DNA from: Paraglaciecola sp.
Lineage (GTDB): Bacteria > Pseudomonadota > Gammaproteobacteria > Enterobacterales > Alteromonadaceae
Length of the DNA: 64,000 bases
NCBI GenBank assembly: GCA_009993955.1
Contig: JAACSL010000006.1
Location: 62,001-126,000, forward strand
Direction of reading: 5' to 3'
Shown: positions 18,401-28,038 of the stretch, in pieces
Position numbering within the stretch: position 1 is the first letter of the stretch
Layout of the letters: each line of letters opens with the position of its first letter
The notes under the pieces: model-generated
The model's input: only the letters and a program-made list of their open reading frames with translations
Told to the model about the DNA's origin: nothing
The model's database searches: none
Program-made: the position numbers and the translations under genes

Positions 18401-19571
18401 GTGAAAACAGTTAGTGTGGCATTGTGCCAAGAGGTAATTCAAAAATACAGGCATCAAAAAGTTATACTCCGGGATGTCAAAGTTCCAATGTTATTTTTTC
18501 GGTACTCAAGGTCGAATAATCATGAAGGAAGCTTTCAAGTAAATTTTACTAATAATGGAAAAACTACAAGTCGAGTATTAGGGCGATGTCCTCTGCTAAG
18601 TGTCAAAGAAGCCAGAAAAGCAGCAATTACGAAATGGCAATCTATTGAAGCGGCAAAATTTAGTGCAACCAAAGGTAAGCATTTTAAAAACTGCGGGGAA
18701 TTACTGGTACCAAGAGTTTCGATTTGCAGACTCCGAAATATCGTTCAACACAAAAAGGAATATCGAGCATCATATAGTTAAAGTATTGATGCCAATTCTT
18801 AACAGCAAAATATTTGAAGAATTAACGCCTGGATTTATGTCAGAAGTTTGGCTTACGAAGGGACTTGATAATTATGAGATATCAACCTTAAAAAGTGGCT
18901 TTCAATGCTTGACAGCTGCGTTTAATCGAGCAGGCAAGATGGGATACATAGACTTTAATCCCTTAGATAGAGTTGGTTTTGGCGATCTAACTACAATCAA
19001 AATTAGACCGAGAGAGAATAAAATTCAGTTTTGGTCTTTGACTAAATTGAAAGGGGTTATTGAGAGTCTTCCAACAGAACTTAAAATATTGAGTTATTTG
19101 TGCCTGGGGTATTTGACCAGAAACCAAGAAACAGTCAGTGCCAAGTGGGAACATTTCGATTTCAAAAACTTGCTTTGGCACATACCAGCTGAGAACACTA
19201 AAACTGGGCAAGACGTTGCGCACCCACTTACCTTTCCAATGGTAGAGTTGTTAAAAAAATACAGGAAATGGCAGTTACATAAAACAAAATCAAAATACCT
19301 ATTTCCTCAACAACGAGGCTATAAAGCAATTTCTGCTTCTCAAGCCGCTAAGAAAATAGCCATACACACTGACGGTAAATACAGGCTTCACGATTTGAGA
19401 AAATTTGGTTCAACCTTACTCAAAGATATGGGAGTAGATTATTACATTGTTGAACGTATATTGAATCACAAAATGACGCGGTTAGATCAAACATATATTC
19501 AAACGAGTAGCAGAAATATAATCACAGATAGTTTAAATGTATGGCATCGGGATTTATTGATTAATAGATAG
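18401..19571 (+). pseudogene. Tyrosine recombinase (P4-type integrase), frameshifted
   Basis: The N-terminal part (18401 to about 18700) carries the DUF4102-like arm-binding region with LSVKEARKAAITKW. The remainder is in the next frame, from about 18700 to 19571, and contains the core-binding domain and the catalytic domain. The catalytic residues are kept: Arg in GYLTRNQE, HDLRKFGS (His-x-x-Arg), His in LNHKM and the Tyr in QTYIQ. One base appears added or lost around 18695-18703. It sits directly beside the ssrA-like end, as expected for the integrase that inserted the island. Either an inactivated gene or a sequencing error; no canonical slippery site is seen. Confidence 0.8.
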
Positions 19572-19596
19572 TCGTTGGACCGGAACATTTCATTTT

Positions 19597-19813
19597 GTAG
19601 TGGTCAATTCATTTTGACCGAGAGTTGCAGCTGTTTCAGCAACGCTGCTGTGATTCATTCGGTGTTAAACTACCGTCTTATGGTATCCAAACGGATTGTT
19701 GTTTCAGAAGTTTCCTATGCGGCTTCTTTGTTTGTATAACCCTTGTCGATGACCAGTTGTGCTGACACGAGTTTGTATGTAGAACTGAAATTCGGACCAT
19801 TCTTAATAGCCAT
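19597..19813 (-). pseudogene. IS3-family orfA remnant
   Basis: A short minus-strand frame at 19813-19715 (32 codons, then TAG) encodes MAIKNGPNFSSTYKLVSAQL followed by VIDKGYTNKEAA, which is like the N-terminal HTH of IS3-type OrfA. Downstream, at 19597-19621, TGTAGTGGTCAATTCATTTT has the look of an IS terminal repeat. Most of orfA and all of orfB are gone. The whole interval 19572-20170 otherwise holds no recognisable gene and only AT-rich sequence ahead of the ABC operon. Confidence 0.5.
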
Positions 19814-20170
19814 CTTGCCATCTAACGTCGCTAGGCTGCAATGATAGCAGCTCTAATTAGGTGGCCAAACTCCGTGTACCACTAAACTTAGTAAAGTGAC
19901 CACTCTTGCTGCTACAACTTTGCTGCTACAACGAATACAACTAAAAAATCGCTGCACGAGTTTCCGTTTCAATGAGGTCGTCTTTCGAAACAATTTGCAA
20001 ATAACTTCACAGTATTTTCACACTCTACAGTATTTAATTCAGTTTTGTGTTTAGACCTGAAGGCTTTGCGACATGTACCTCAAACAATTTTTCTATGCCG
20101 CTGATTCGAAAATAAGCCTCTATTAACTTGTTCCAATAATAGTACATCTCGTTGGGACAAAGGAGGGAGT

Positions 20171-21034
20171 ATGTTAAATTTAAAAAACATTAATAAAACT
20201 TATGCCGATGGCACACATGCGTTAAAACAAGTCTCTATGGACTTGGGAACGGGCATGGTGGGATTGTTGGGCCCAAATGGTGCTGGCAAATCAAGTTTGA
20301 TGCGCACTATCGCAACGATACAAGACGTTGATAGTGGCTCATATTACTTTGGCGGCATTAATGTTCTTGATAGACCAAAATTATTAAGAAAGCAGCTTGG
20401 ATATTTACCCCAGCATTTTGGTGTCTATCCCCGGGTTTCTTGCCGCGATTTACTTGAGCATCTGGCGATACTAAAAGGGCTTAACAACAAAGCGGAACGA
20501 CATAAGCAAATTGACGAGCTATTGAACTTAACTAATCTTAGTGATGTTGCTCACCGAACCGTAATAGATTTTTCCGGAGGGATGTTACAACGTTTTGGGG
20601 TTGCCCAAGCATTACTCGGTGATCCGAAAGTATTAATTTTGGATGAACCTACCTCAGGTTTAGATCCTGCTGAAAGGCTCCGTCTTCACAAAATTCTGCA
20701 TGAAGTCGCCAAGACCAGAGTTTTGCTCCTATCGACACACATAGTGGAGGATATAGAGCATCTGTGTGCCAATACCTATATTCTAATTTCTGGAAGCATT
20801 GTTGCTAGCGGGTCAACAACGTCACTATATCAGTGTTTAACAGGAAAAGTTTGGCAAGGGCGTATTGATGCTTCAGAGCTACCAGATACAGCATATGTTC
20901 TGAGCGAAAGCTTACAATTTGGCGTGCCAATTTGTCGTGTTTTTTCTGAAATACCATTAAATTCGACAATGGAGCAAGTAACACCCTGCTTGCAGGACCG
21001 CTATTTTATGCACCTCTATGGAAAATTCCAGTGA
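20171..21034 (+). CDS. ABC transporter ATP-binding protein
   Basis: A 287-residue ABC ATPase with Walker A GPNGAGKSS (about 36-44), Q-loop in YLPQHFGVYP, signature FSGGMLQRFGVAQALL, Walker B VLILDEPTSGLDP and the switch His in LLSTHIVEDIEH. A strong ribosome site AAGGAGG precedes the ATG. It is coupled by a four-base overlap to the permease/aminopeptidase gene. It resembles the ATPases of ABC-2 type exporters. Encoded on the AT-rich island, so probably acquired. Confidence 0.92.
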   Translation: MLNLKNINKTYADGTHALKQVSMDLGTGMVGLLGPNGAGKSSLMRTIATIQDVDSGSYYFGGINVLDRPKLLRKQLGYLPQHFGVYPRVSCRDLLEHLAILKGLNNKAERHKQIDELLNLTNLSDVAHRTVIDFSGGMLQRFGVAQALLGDPKVLILDEPTSGLDPAERLRLHKILHEVAKTRVLLLSTHIVEDIEHLCANTYILISGSIVASGSTTSLYQCLTGKVWQGRIDASELPDTAYVLSESLQFGVPICRVFSEIPLNSTMEQVTPCLQDRYFMHLYGKFQ

Positions 21035-24000
21035 GGTATCTGATGTTTAAACAACAAATCTGGTCTGAGTTGAAGCTGCAATGCTTTCATCCTTTGTTTA
21101 TCACCTTGTTAATATTCGCACCGATATTCGGCTTTTTTGTCGGTAAAGGAGTCAGTGCGTCGCAAATTGAATTGTTTCAAGACCATAACTTACATAAAGT
21201 GATTGGGATTCTTAACATGCTGGCTCTTCCCTGGGCAGCAGTGATTCTGGCTGCTTCAGTACTGTTTAGAGAGATAAAAACTGGCATCGCAGGGTTGATT
21301 AGTGCCCTACCACCAACCAAGGTGCAGCATCAGGGGCTTATTGTAACTGGTGTAATATTATCATTGTATTTATTGTGTATATTATCCGTGTCCGGGTTGT
21401 TTCTTGGTCTTCTTTCGCAGGCGGTGGCATTACCCAGTTTCAATATCTTGCTGATAATTTTTGTGAAAATGCAACAGCTGCAATTTATGCTCAGCGTTCC
21501 TTCTTTATTGTTTTTCGTGGCAATATTTTGGCTGCTTAAAAATATTGGCTCTCCGTTGATCGGGCTTTATCTTGTTACACTAATGTTGTTCGCTTCTTAT
21601 ATGGCTTTGGCTAGTGCCAGTGGCTCACCTCTGATGGCCAGCGAACATACGCCATCTCCTTTACTGGTAGAGGTAATGAATTATCTGGACTGGTTTGGAT
21701 TGACGGCTTTCGTTGTCAGAGATTTAAATTGGGATATCATCTATCTCAACCGCCTGATTATTGCTATTGCCTCGATATTGATAGCTTTTGTTGCTTGTTT
21801 ATCGGCTAACTCACCCCAGAAAAAAAATAACGCTAAGCTCAAACTAACACAGCAAGTGCCAACCAAAATACATCCACAGGTTGCATTTACATTCAGAAAA
21901 GTTTCACTTAAATTTTTTGTTCAGTTTATCTCTTCGCTCAGCTTTCAATTAAAGCAGTTTCTGATACATCCGGGAACATTCTTCATTTCAATTCTATGGT
22001 TCGGTATTGTGGTGGCAGAGATTTACCCTTCCTTGAATGTTGCTGAAACAGGATCCACATTAAATAGTTTAAGTATGGACGCAATTAATCGGTTCATGTG
22101 GGATCTGGTGCCGATGTTTGGCTCAGTACTTTGTATTTATCTAAGCTATACCTTTACGTGGCGAGATCAGCACGCTAACTTTCACTTGATCACAAGATCG
22201 CTTCCCGTTTCATTCGCAACAATTTTTTTGTCACGTGTCATCTTGCTAAATATTGTTGTTTTTTTGTTCTTGTTTATAGCTTGCCTGGCTGGAGTTGTGG
22301 CTCAGTATCTGCGTAACAGCCCGGTTGATTTTGCCGAGTATGTGCGGTTTATCTACAATGCTGGCCTGCCACTTATGGCAAAATCAATCGCCTTTATTGC
22401 AATACAGTCCATTTTAAAACAACGAATCGTTGCTACAACAATTTGCATTTTTTTAGTAGTACTTGAGTTGTCACCGTTAACAACGGTTATTGGCTTGTAT
22501 CATCCAGTTTTCCGTCCATTCTCAACACCACTGGATAATATTGATTCTTTGTTAAATTACAGTCATGTCGACTCTGGTTTTTGGGCATTCACTTTATTTT
22601 GGTTTATTGTAAGTTTATTGCTCTCGTATGTGGCATTGCTGGTGAATAAAGTTGGCGGTGTTAGACCGTTTATCAAGCTAGCAGAGGCACTACTGTTTGT
22701 ATTCTTGATAGTTGCTGCGGCTCTCCAGTTACAATTCATAAACCGCCAAATGCTAAAAGATGGTAAATCTATCTCTATAGCCTCTCAAATGGAACTTCTT
22801 GCAAACTATGAAATAGAGTACAAAAAATTCGAAAATCAGCCGCAGCCAACAATCCAATACGTGAAAACGGAAGTTCACATTTACCCGCAAGAGCGTAAAA
22901 CGATCATTAAAGGGAATTACACTCTACTCAACCCACACAAAGTAGCGATTGACAGTATTTTACTGGGAGAGGATTGGCGAACACCGCTGCAAGAAGTATC
23001 GCTTTCGCATCCGTCTATGATGACTTACGACGCTTTGCAAGGACAAAGAATTTTCCAGTTAACTTCCTCTTTAGAGCCAGGACAAGAAGTCGAACTTCAA
23101 TTTTCCCTAATTCTAGAGCAGAGTGGATATCAGAAAATACCTAATCACAAAGTTTTGACTTCTGGTTTTGTTTATATCAGGGGAGTGCCTATTTTGCCTG
23201 AATTGGGATATCAGCCGGTTAGAGAAATCTCCGATAACGACTGGCGTCAAAAGTATGGTTTAGCCAAAGTTCATCACGAAGCTTTTGAAACATTGTTAGG
23301 CAATAGAGACCGTGCAAAAGACATATACCAGTGGACAACACTCAGTACGATTATTTCAACGCCGGAAGATTTCCAGAGCTTTAGCCAGGGCGAATTGATT
23401 TCTGAAAAGAAAATAGATGGACGCGTTTTCAGACACTTTGAAACACGTTCTGCGGTAAGACGATTACAAGCATTTGTCGCATTGCCAGCTCAAATTTCTG
23501 AACGTAAAACTGGCGATGTGTTACTTCGGGTTGCTCATAAAGAAATGCATTATCAAAATGTCGAAATGACACTAGATGCTATGCAGCAAACTGTAGAATT
23601 CTTGACAGAGCATCTAGGGCCATTTCCTGGAAAATCATTGACGGTAGTTGAAAAACCGGATTTCGGCCCCGGAGGTTATGCGCTACCACAACTTACACTA
23701 ATTAGCAGTAAAATTGGATTTAGAGTTGATCAGAATGATGAGCATTCCTTCAGCCATGTATATCGGCGCGCTGCACACGAAACTGCCCATCAGTGGTTTG
23801 GTCATTTGCTCGGAAATGGTGTTAAGCAGGACAGTGCGTTTTTAGTGGAATCCATGGCCAAATATATTGAACTTGTAATGCTAGAGCGACACCATGGGTC
23901 TTATGCGATGCAATCTCTGATTGATCACGAAACTAGGCGCTATCTTAATGCTGAAAAGCATAATCGAAAGCCACCTTCTAGCCTTGTCGGTGCTGAAAAT

Positions 24001-24246
24001 GCACATGACAAGTATTCCAGAGCCACTCTGGCATTCGCAAAATTAAGGGCAGAAATTGGTGATGACCCTATCTTGGCAGCGTTGTCTGAATTAACTGCAA
24101 AACATCGATTTCCTAAAGCTCCTGCAAGCTCATTAGACTTTGTTGATATTCTGCTTGCGAAAGCGCCAGCTCACAAAGAACTGATTGAAATGCTATTGCT
24201 AGTGCCCGTGCCTGCGACAAGTTGGTTAAGGCAAGCGGTCGATTAG
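21031..24246 (+). CDS. ABC-2 permease fused to M1-family aminopeptidase
   Basis: A 1071-residue fusion. Residues 1 to about 575 form two blocks of membrane segments (about 20-260 and 310-575), an ABC-2-like permease. From about 600 to 1065 comes a gluzincin M1-type domain with the zinc motif HETAHQWFG near 915-923 and the third ligand Glu in VESMAKY near 938. The classical GAMEN exopeptidase motif reads GGYALP. Such permease/peptidase fusions are known from gammaproteobacterial genomes but their substrate is unknown. With the upstream ATPase this could export or trim peptides at the membrane. Operon position immediately after the ATPase supports joint function. Confidence 0.88.
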   Translation: MRYLMFKQQIWSELKLQCFHPLFITLLIFAPIFGFFVGKGVSASQIELFQDHNLHKVIGILNMLALPWAAVILAASVLFREIKTGIAGLISALPPTKVQHQGLIVTGVILSLYLLCILSVSGLFLGLLSQAVALPSFNILLIIFVKMQQLQFMLSVPSLLFFVAIFWLLKNIGSPLIGLYLVTLMLFASYMALASASGSPLMASEHTPSPLLVEVMNYLDWFGLTAFVVRDLNWDIIYLNRLIIAIASILIAFVACLSANSPQKKNNAKLKLTQQVPTKIHPQVAFTFRKVSLKFFVQFISSLSFQLKQFLIHPGTFFISILWFGIVVAEIYPSLNVAETGSTLNSLSMDAINRFMWDLVPMFGSVLCIYLSYTFTWRDQHANFHLITRSLPVSFATIFLSRVILLNIVVFLFLFIACLAGVVAQYLRNSPVDFAEYVRFIYNAGLPLMAKSIAFIAIQSILKQRIVATTICIFLVVLELSPLTTVIGLYHPVFRPFSTPLDNIDSLLNYSHVDSGFWAFTLFWFIVSLLLSYVALLVNKVGGVRPFIKLAEALLFVFLIVAAALQLQFINRQMLKDGKSISIASQMELLANYEIEYKKFENQPQPTIQYVKTEVHIYPQERKTIIKGNYTLLNPHKVAIDSILLGEDWRTPLQEVSLSHPSMMTYDALQGQRIFQLTSSLEPGQEVELQFSLILEQSGYQKIPNHKVLTSGFVYIRGVPILPELGYQPVREISDNDWRQKYGLAKVHHEAFETLLGNRDRAKDIYQWTTLSTIISTPEDFQSFSQGELISEKKIDGRVFRHFETRSAVRRLQAFVALPAQISERKTGDVLLRVAHKEMHYQNVEMTLDAMQQTVEFLTEHLGPFPGKSLTVVEKPDFGPGGYALPQLTLISSKIGFRVDQNDEHSFSHVYRRAAHETAHQWFGHLLGNGVKQDSAFLVESMAKYIELVMLERHHGSYAMQSLIDHETRRYLNAEKHNRKPPSSLVGAENAHDKYSRATLAFAKLRAEIGDDPILAALSELTAKHRFPKAPASSLDFVDILLAKAPAHKELIEMLLLVPVPATSWLRQAVD

Positions 24247-24392
24247 AATTAATACTCATGAATTTGGTTCAATAGACATCGATATGTTCGGTGGCTGCTA
24301 GCAGCTAGTGATTACTCATTTTTCTATAACGGCAGATCTAATGATGTCGCTCAAGGGATAGTATATTCGACAATTGTAAGAGGTTTTCTTTA

Positions 24393-25379
24393 ATGTCTAA
24401 GTCGGTTTTGTTTTATCTGTTATTCGCGTTTTTATCAGCCACTCATTTCGGTTTTACTAAGGAGACAGATGAAGTTGATTATGCCTTATTACAAGGCGAT
24501 ACCACTAAGTTACAAGCGTTGCTTGAGGGCAGTAAACAGCCTGCCAGCCCAAAGTTTATAGAGTTAGAGGTTATTTATCATCTGATACTTGGTAACACCG
24601 AAAATGCTATAAATCGGCTCAATGAATACGAAAAGAGATTTGGCGATATAGCGGATACTCACGCTTTTGCTGCGGAAGCGTGGCGTAGAGTTGGACATCA
24701 ATCAAGTATCTTCAGTAAACGTAAATACTACAACAAAGCCTTAGCTTCAAAATGGCGTGCCGGAGAGCTGGCTCCCGGGAATCCCAAATGGCTGGTGTTG
24801 CAGGCTTCTGCAGCTGCTCAACTAGATAATAGAAACAAAAAGAACTCAGATGAGGTTGCCCTGACAAAGCAGGTTATGTCTCTTGACGAAAAGTGGGGCT
24901 TTATTGCTCAAATGAACCTTGCACAAAATACTGACGATGTAGAGGAAGGATTGAGCTTGACGGAACTGGCAAATGAGCGGTTTCCCGATGACTTTTTTGT
25001 TCAGGAACGGATTGCTCAGTTTTTCTGGAGATTGGGCAAAAATGCACAATCTCAGCAGCATTTTTTTCAAGCCTGTAAAAACTATCCTTATGGTTCATGG
25101 TTTGACAAGGTGAAATGGTTGAATGCCTGCCAGCAAGTGGCTGTATTTTCCGACAAATACGGCATGGATCGTGAGGTTGGTGCACAGGCTCTCTCAGTAC
25201 TGTTAAGTTCATTTACGCTGCCAACGAAAGACAATCTGGATCTTGCAATTATGCTAATTCAATTAGCTCAAGGGGATAAAGCTCAACCGGCATGGGATTT
25301 TCTCAATAATATCATCCAGACTTCAGACGACCCAGATTTGGTAAAAACGGCTAAAAAAGTGCTTGATAAAAATACTTAA
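24393..25379 (+). CDS. TPR-like exported hypothetical protein
   Basis: A 328-residue protein with a likely N-terminal signal peptide (about 1-21, VLFYLLFAFLSATHFGFT) and a helical repeat-like body: pairs of helices near 45-80, 90-130, 160-200 and 200-240 suggest tetratricopeptide-type repeats. No catalytic motif was recognised. It follows the ABC/peptidase fusion by 146 bases in the same direction and may be its periplasmic partner. Function unknown. Confidence 0.7.
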   Translation: MSKSVLFYLLFAFLSATHFGFTKETDEVDYALLQGDTTKLQALLEGSKQPASPKFIELEVIYHLILGNTENAINRLNEYEKRFGDIADTHAFAAEAWRRVGHQSSIFSKRKYYNKALASKWRAGELAPGNPKWLVLQASAAAQLDNRNKKNSDEVALTKQVMSLDEKWGFIAQMNLAQNTDDVEEGLSLTELANERFPDDFFVQERIAQFFWRLGKNAQSQQHFFQACKNYPYGSWFDKVKWLNACQQVAVFSDKYGMDREVGAQALSVLLSSFTLPTKDNLDLAIMLIQLAQGDKAQPAWDFLNNIIQTSDDPDLVKTAKKVLDKNT

Positions 25380-25902
25380 TGCTTTGCATCCTTGTGTTTA
25401 GCAGCCACAAATTGACATATCGAACCTTAAACCAACATTTTTGGCCAAGCAGCGTTTCACTGTATTTTCACTCTTAATAGTATTCAGCAGACGGTAGCCA
25501 ACTGATTAATACGAATACGTAGTCTGTGTCTTAATTTTTTCTTTTAACGTTCTTGTTCTTGTTTAACATGCGCGCAAATTTCAGCTTTATCGTTATGGCT
25601 CCTTTTCTTGTCGAAGATCATCATAGTTACCGATCAAAGCTTGCTGAGGCCAATGCTGATCGCTTATTTCAAACAGACTACTACGACAGCATTTTTGCTG
25701 ACATCACTGAGGCAGGCCTGTAAACAGTGTCAATTATGTCTTTTCATTAGTGTGGCGGATATATCGGTAACGTTCGTGACGTCCCAATTGCTGGTTGGAT
25801 CCAGCAGCTTTACCAGTACAAAGGCTTAACTGAACAAAATCTTCGGTATAAAAATGAATGTGGCAACTACTCGCTAGAGATAGTACCGCTGTGCGCCGAG
25901 AC
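25380..25902. other. Intergenic stretch with short reading-frame remnants
   Basis: No full gene is supported. A 42-codon frame at 25595-25723 (MAPFLVEDHHSYRSK...) and a stop-free stretch in another plus-strand frame from about 25755 (GYIGNVRDVPIAGW...) to the end of the truncated hsdS may be parts of one broken gene; I do not recognise the family. The second stretch runs up to the point where the hsdS reading frame ends, consistent with a deletion or insertion junction there. Confidence 0.4.
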
Positions 25903-26445
25903 TTATGTGTTGTCGACCTGTGCCAGTAGGGTGTCGAGTTTTTCGGCGATAACTTTTTGTTCGGCTAGTGGGGGGAGTGGAAATTTAAAGCTTTCAACAA
26001 ACGCCCTAGGTATTCGACGAAGCCCAACCACACCGGTCATATTCTCTGCGCCGTTTTGAGCAAATGAGTGCGTCTTGATCAGTGCAAATAATATCCGGTT
26101 CAAAACTGCATCGGCATGTGGTCTTAAAACGTAAAACTCAGAACTACCGGCCCCGATACCATTTGGCAAACTATCGACAATCGCAGCTTTTCCATTTTCA
26201 AAACATGGGGTTACCTTTGCAAAAATTACATCACCATTTTGAAAGTTGGTGTAGGACTTCTGAATTTCGCCCCACGCCTTTTCTTCAAACTGTAATTTGC
26301 TGTGGAAGTCTGTCGGCGCATGTGACATTGGTACGAATCCAGTAACCAAGTCAGCATCAGCAACAATTTTCTTTGGATTCACACTGGCAACGTCTGAAAT
26401 TGTGCAAATAGCCCACTCTACAGGTAGATTATCAAGCTGCATCAC
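25903..26445 (-). CDS. hsdS: Type I restriction specificity subunit HsdS, truncated to one half
   Basis: A 180-residue protein comprising a single target-recognition domain and the first conserved helix (PLPPLAEQKVIAEKLDTLLAQVD). Full HsdS proteins have two such halves and about 400 residues. The frame ends just after the helix, where a second half should begin with a sequence like DSTKARLEQ, so a deletion is likely. Half-length HsdS can in some systems dimerise and still specify a palindromic target, so residual activity is possible. Start overlaps the hsdM stop by four bases. Confidence 0.85.
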   Translation of the reverse strand: MMQLDNLPVEWAICTISDVASVNPKKIVADADLVTGFVPMSHAPTDFHSKLQFEEKAWGEIQKSYTNFQNGDVIFAKVTPCFENGKAAIVDSLPNGIGAGSSEFYVLRPHADAVLNRILFALIKTHSFAQNGAENMTGVVGLRRIPRAFVESFKFPLPPLAEQKVIAEKLDTLLAQVDNT

Positions 26446-28037
26446 ACCGCCCCTTCCAGCGCCTTCAGCAACCCATCCAGCTCATTGAGCGCGGCTTCCA
26501 GCTCGTCTTTTGCTTCGCGCGCCAGTACGTCGGGTTCTGGCAAGTTTGCGGCATCGACGCTGTCTTTGTCTTTTAACCAGCTAATATCCAGCGAGTCGGC
26601 TTTATGCTCGCGTATCCAGCCGCGGCTGAATTTGCGCCAGCGACTATGGGCTAAACGCTCGTCTACGCCGTCGTTCTCTTCCGTCGGTGCCACTTCAACC
26701 TGTTCAGCATTAAAGCTGTATTCGCCCTCGTCGCGTGGGCTTTGGCCATTTGCGTCATCACCATATACCTGCTCAAACGGTGTTAAGTGGCTATCGCCAA
26801 AGGGTGTGCGTTTGCCAAAGCTGGGCATATTGGTGCGCAGGTCGTACACCCACACATTCTCAGTGCAGTTTTCTTGCTGGTGTTTATCGTTAGCGCTGCC
26901 TTTGGTAAAAAACAACACGTTGGTTTTAACGCCCTGAGCGTAAAAAATACCGGTGGGCAGGCGTAAGATAGTGTGCAGGTTGCACTTGTTCATCAGGTCG
27001 CGGCGTACGTCGGTGCCGACACCGGCTTCAAACAATACGTTATCGGGCAGTACCACCGCAGCGCGGCCACCAGGTTTTAGGTTACGGTAAATATGCTGTA
27101 AAAACGCCAGCTGTTTGTTGCTGGTTTTATAGGTTAAATCGTCACGGGTATTGCTGGCCTCGCCGCCTTTGCTGGTGCCAAACGGCGGATTGGCTAAAAT
27201 AATATGGGCCTGCTCTAAAGATTTTCCTGCTTCGCCAAGCGCATTACCTAAATGCACCACACCCTCGGCGTCACCCTCCATACCATGTAACAAGCAATTC
27301 ATCAGCGCTAAACGGCGGGTGCCGGGCACCAGTTCAATGCCAACAAAGGCGTTATTGCGCTGGAAGGTTTGCTCTATAGCGGGTAAATCATACAAATCGT
27401 CGGTATGCTGTTTAATGTAGGCATCTGCGGCAATTAAAAAGCCTGCCGTACCGGCGGCCGGGTCTTGTATTACTTCGCCCGGCTGCGGCTTTATGCAGCG
27501 CACCATGCTGTTAATTAAGGCCCGTGGCGTAAAGTACTGGCCAGCGCCCGATTTGGTTTCACCGGCGTTTTTCTCTAATAAGCCTTCGTATAAATCGCCC
27601 AGACCGTCTTTAGCGGCACTAAACCAGTCGATTTGATCCAGGGTTTTAATCATCTGCTCTAAATGCCGAGGCTCACGCAGGCGGGTTTGCGCATCGGCGT
27701 ATATGGCGCTGATAAGTGGGTCTTCATGTACTTGCTCTTCTTTTGTTTCTCCTGGTTTAGCGGGGTCGGCGACCCGACGTTTGCCGGTCGACAAGGCCAG
27801 TAAAATCACTTTGTAATCGTTCAGCAGGTTAATGCCCGACTTAGCGTTAATATCGGTCCAGCGGCAGCCCACCGGTAGCGGGTGTTTTTTTAAGGTGCCG
27901 GCTTCGGTGTTTTCATGCACCATTTTAATAAACAGTAGCAGTACTAACTCGGTCACGTAATCGCTGTAGTTAATGCCGTCGTCACGCAGTACGTCACACA
28001 GGTTCCAGAGTTTTTGTACAATGTCGTTGTTGGTCAT
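26442..28037 (-). CDS. hsdM: Type I restriction-modification methyltransferase subunit HsdM
   Basis: A 531-residue N6-adenine methyltransferase of the HsdM family. N-terminal HsdM_N-type helical domain (about 5-140), SAM-binding motif DPAAGTAGFLIAA, and catalytic motif IV NPPFGTSKGG. A C-terminal coiled segment near 480-530 is typical for contact with HsdS. The gene appears intact, unlike its hsdR and hsdS partners. The upstream Fic gene ends one base before its start, and hsdS overlaps its stop. Confidence 0.95.
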   Translation of the reverse strand: MTNNDIVQKLWNLCDVLRDDGINYSDYVTELVLLLFIKMVHENTEAGTLKKHPLPVGCRWTDINAKSGINLLNDYKVILLALSTGKRRVADPAKPGETKEEQVHEDPLISAIYADAQTRLREPRHLEQMIKTLDQIDWFSAAKDGLGDLYEGLLEKNAGETKSGAGQYFTPRALINSMVRCIKPQPGEVIQDPAAGTAGFLIAADAYIKQHTDDLYDLPAIEQTFQRNNAFVGIELVPGTRRLALMNCLLHGMEGDAEGVVHLGNALGEAGKSLEQAHIILANPPFGTSKGGEASNTRDDLTYKTSNKQLAFLQHIYRNLKPGGRAAVVLPDNVLFEAGVGTDVRRDLMNKCNLHTILRLPTGIFYAQGVKTNVLFFTKGSANDKHQQENCTENVWVYDLRTNMPSFGKRTPFGDSHLTPFEQVYGDDANGQSPRDEGEYSFNAEQVEVAPTEENDGVDERLAHSRWRKFSRGWIREHKADSLDISWLKDKDSVDAANLPEPDVLAREAKDELEAALNELDGLLKALEGAV

Positions 28038-28038
28038 G

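Noticed and set aside
20000-25500. Similar AT-rich sentences (TTCAC-GTATTTTCAC-CTC) at about 20007 and 25457 flanking the ABC operon
   Set aside because: Short and poorly conserved; could be chance in AT-rich DNA, so not claimed as a repeat pair.
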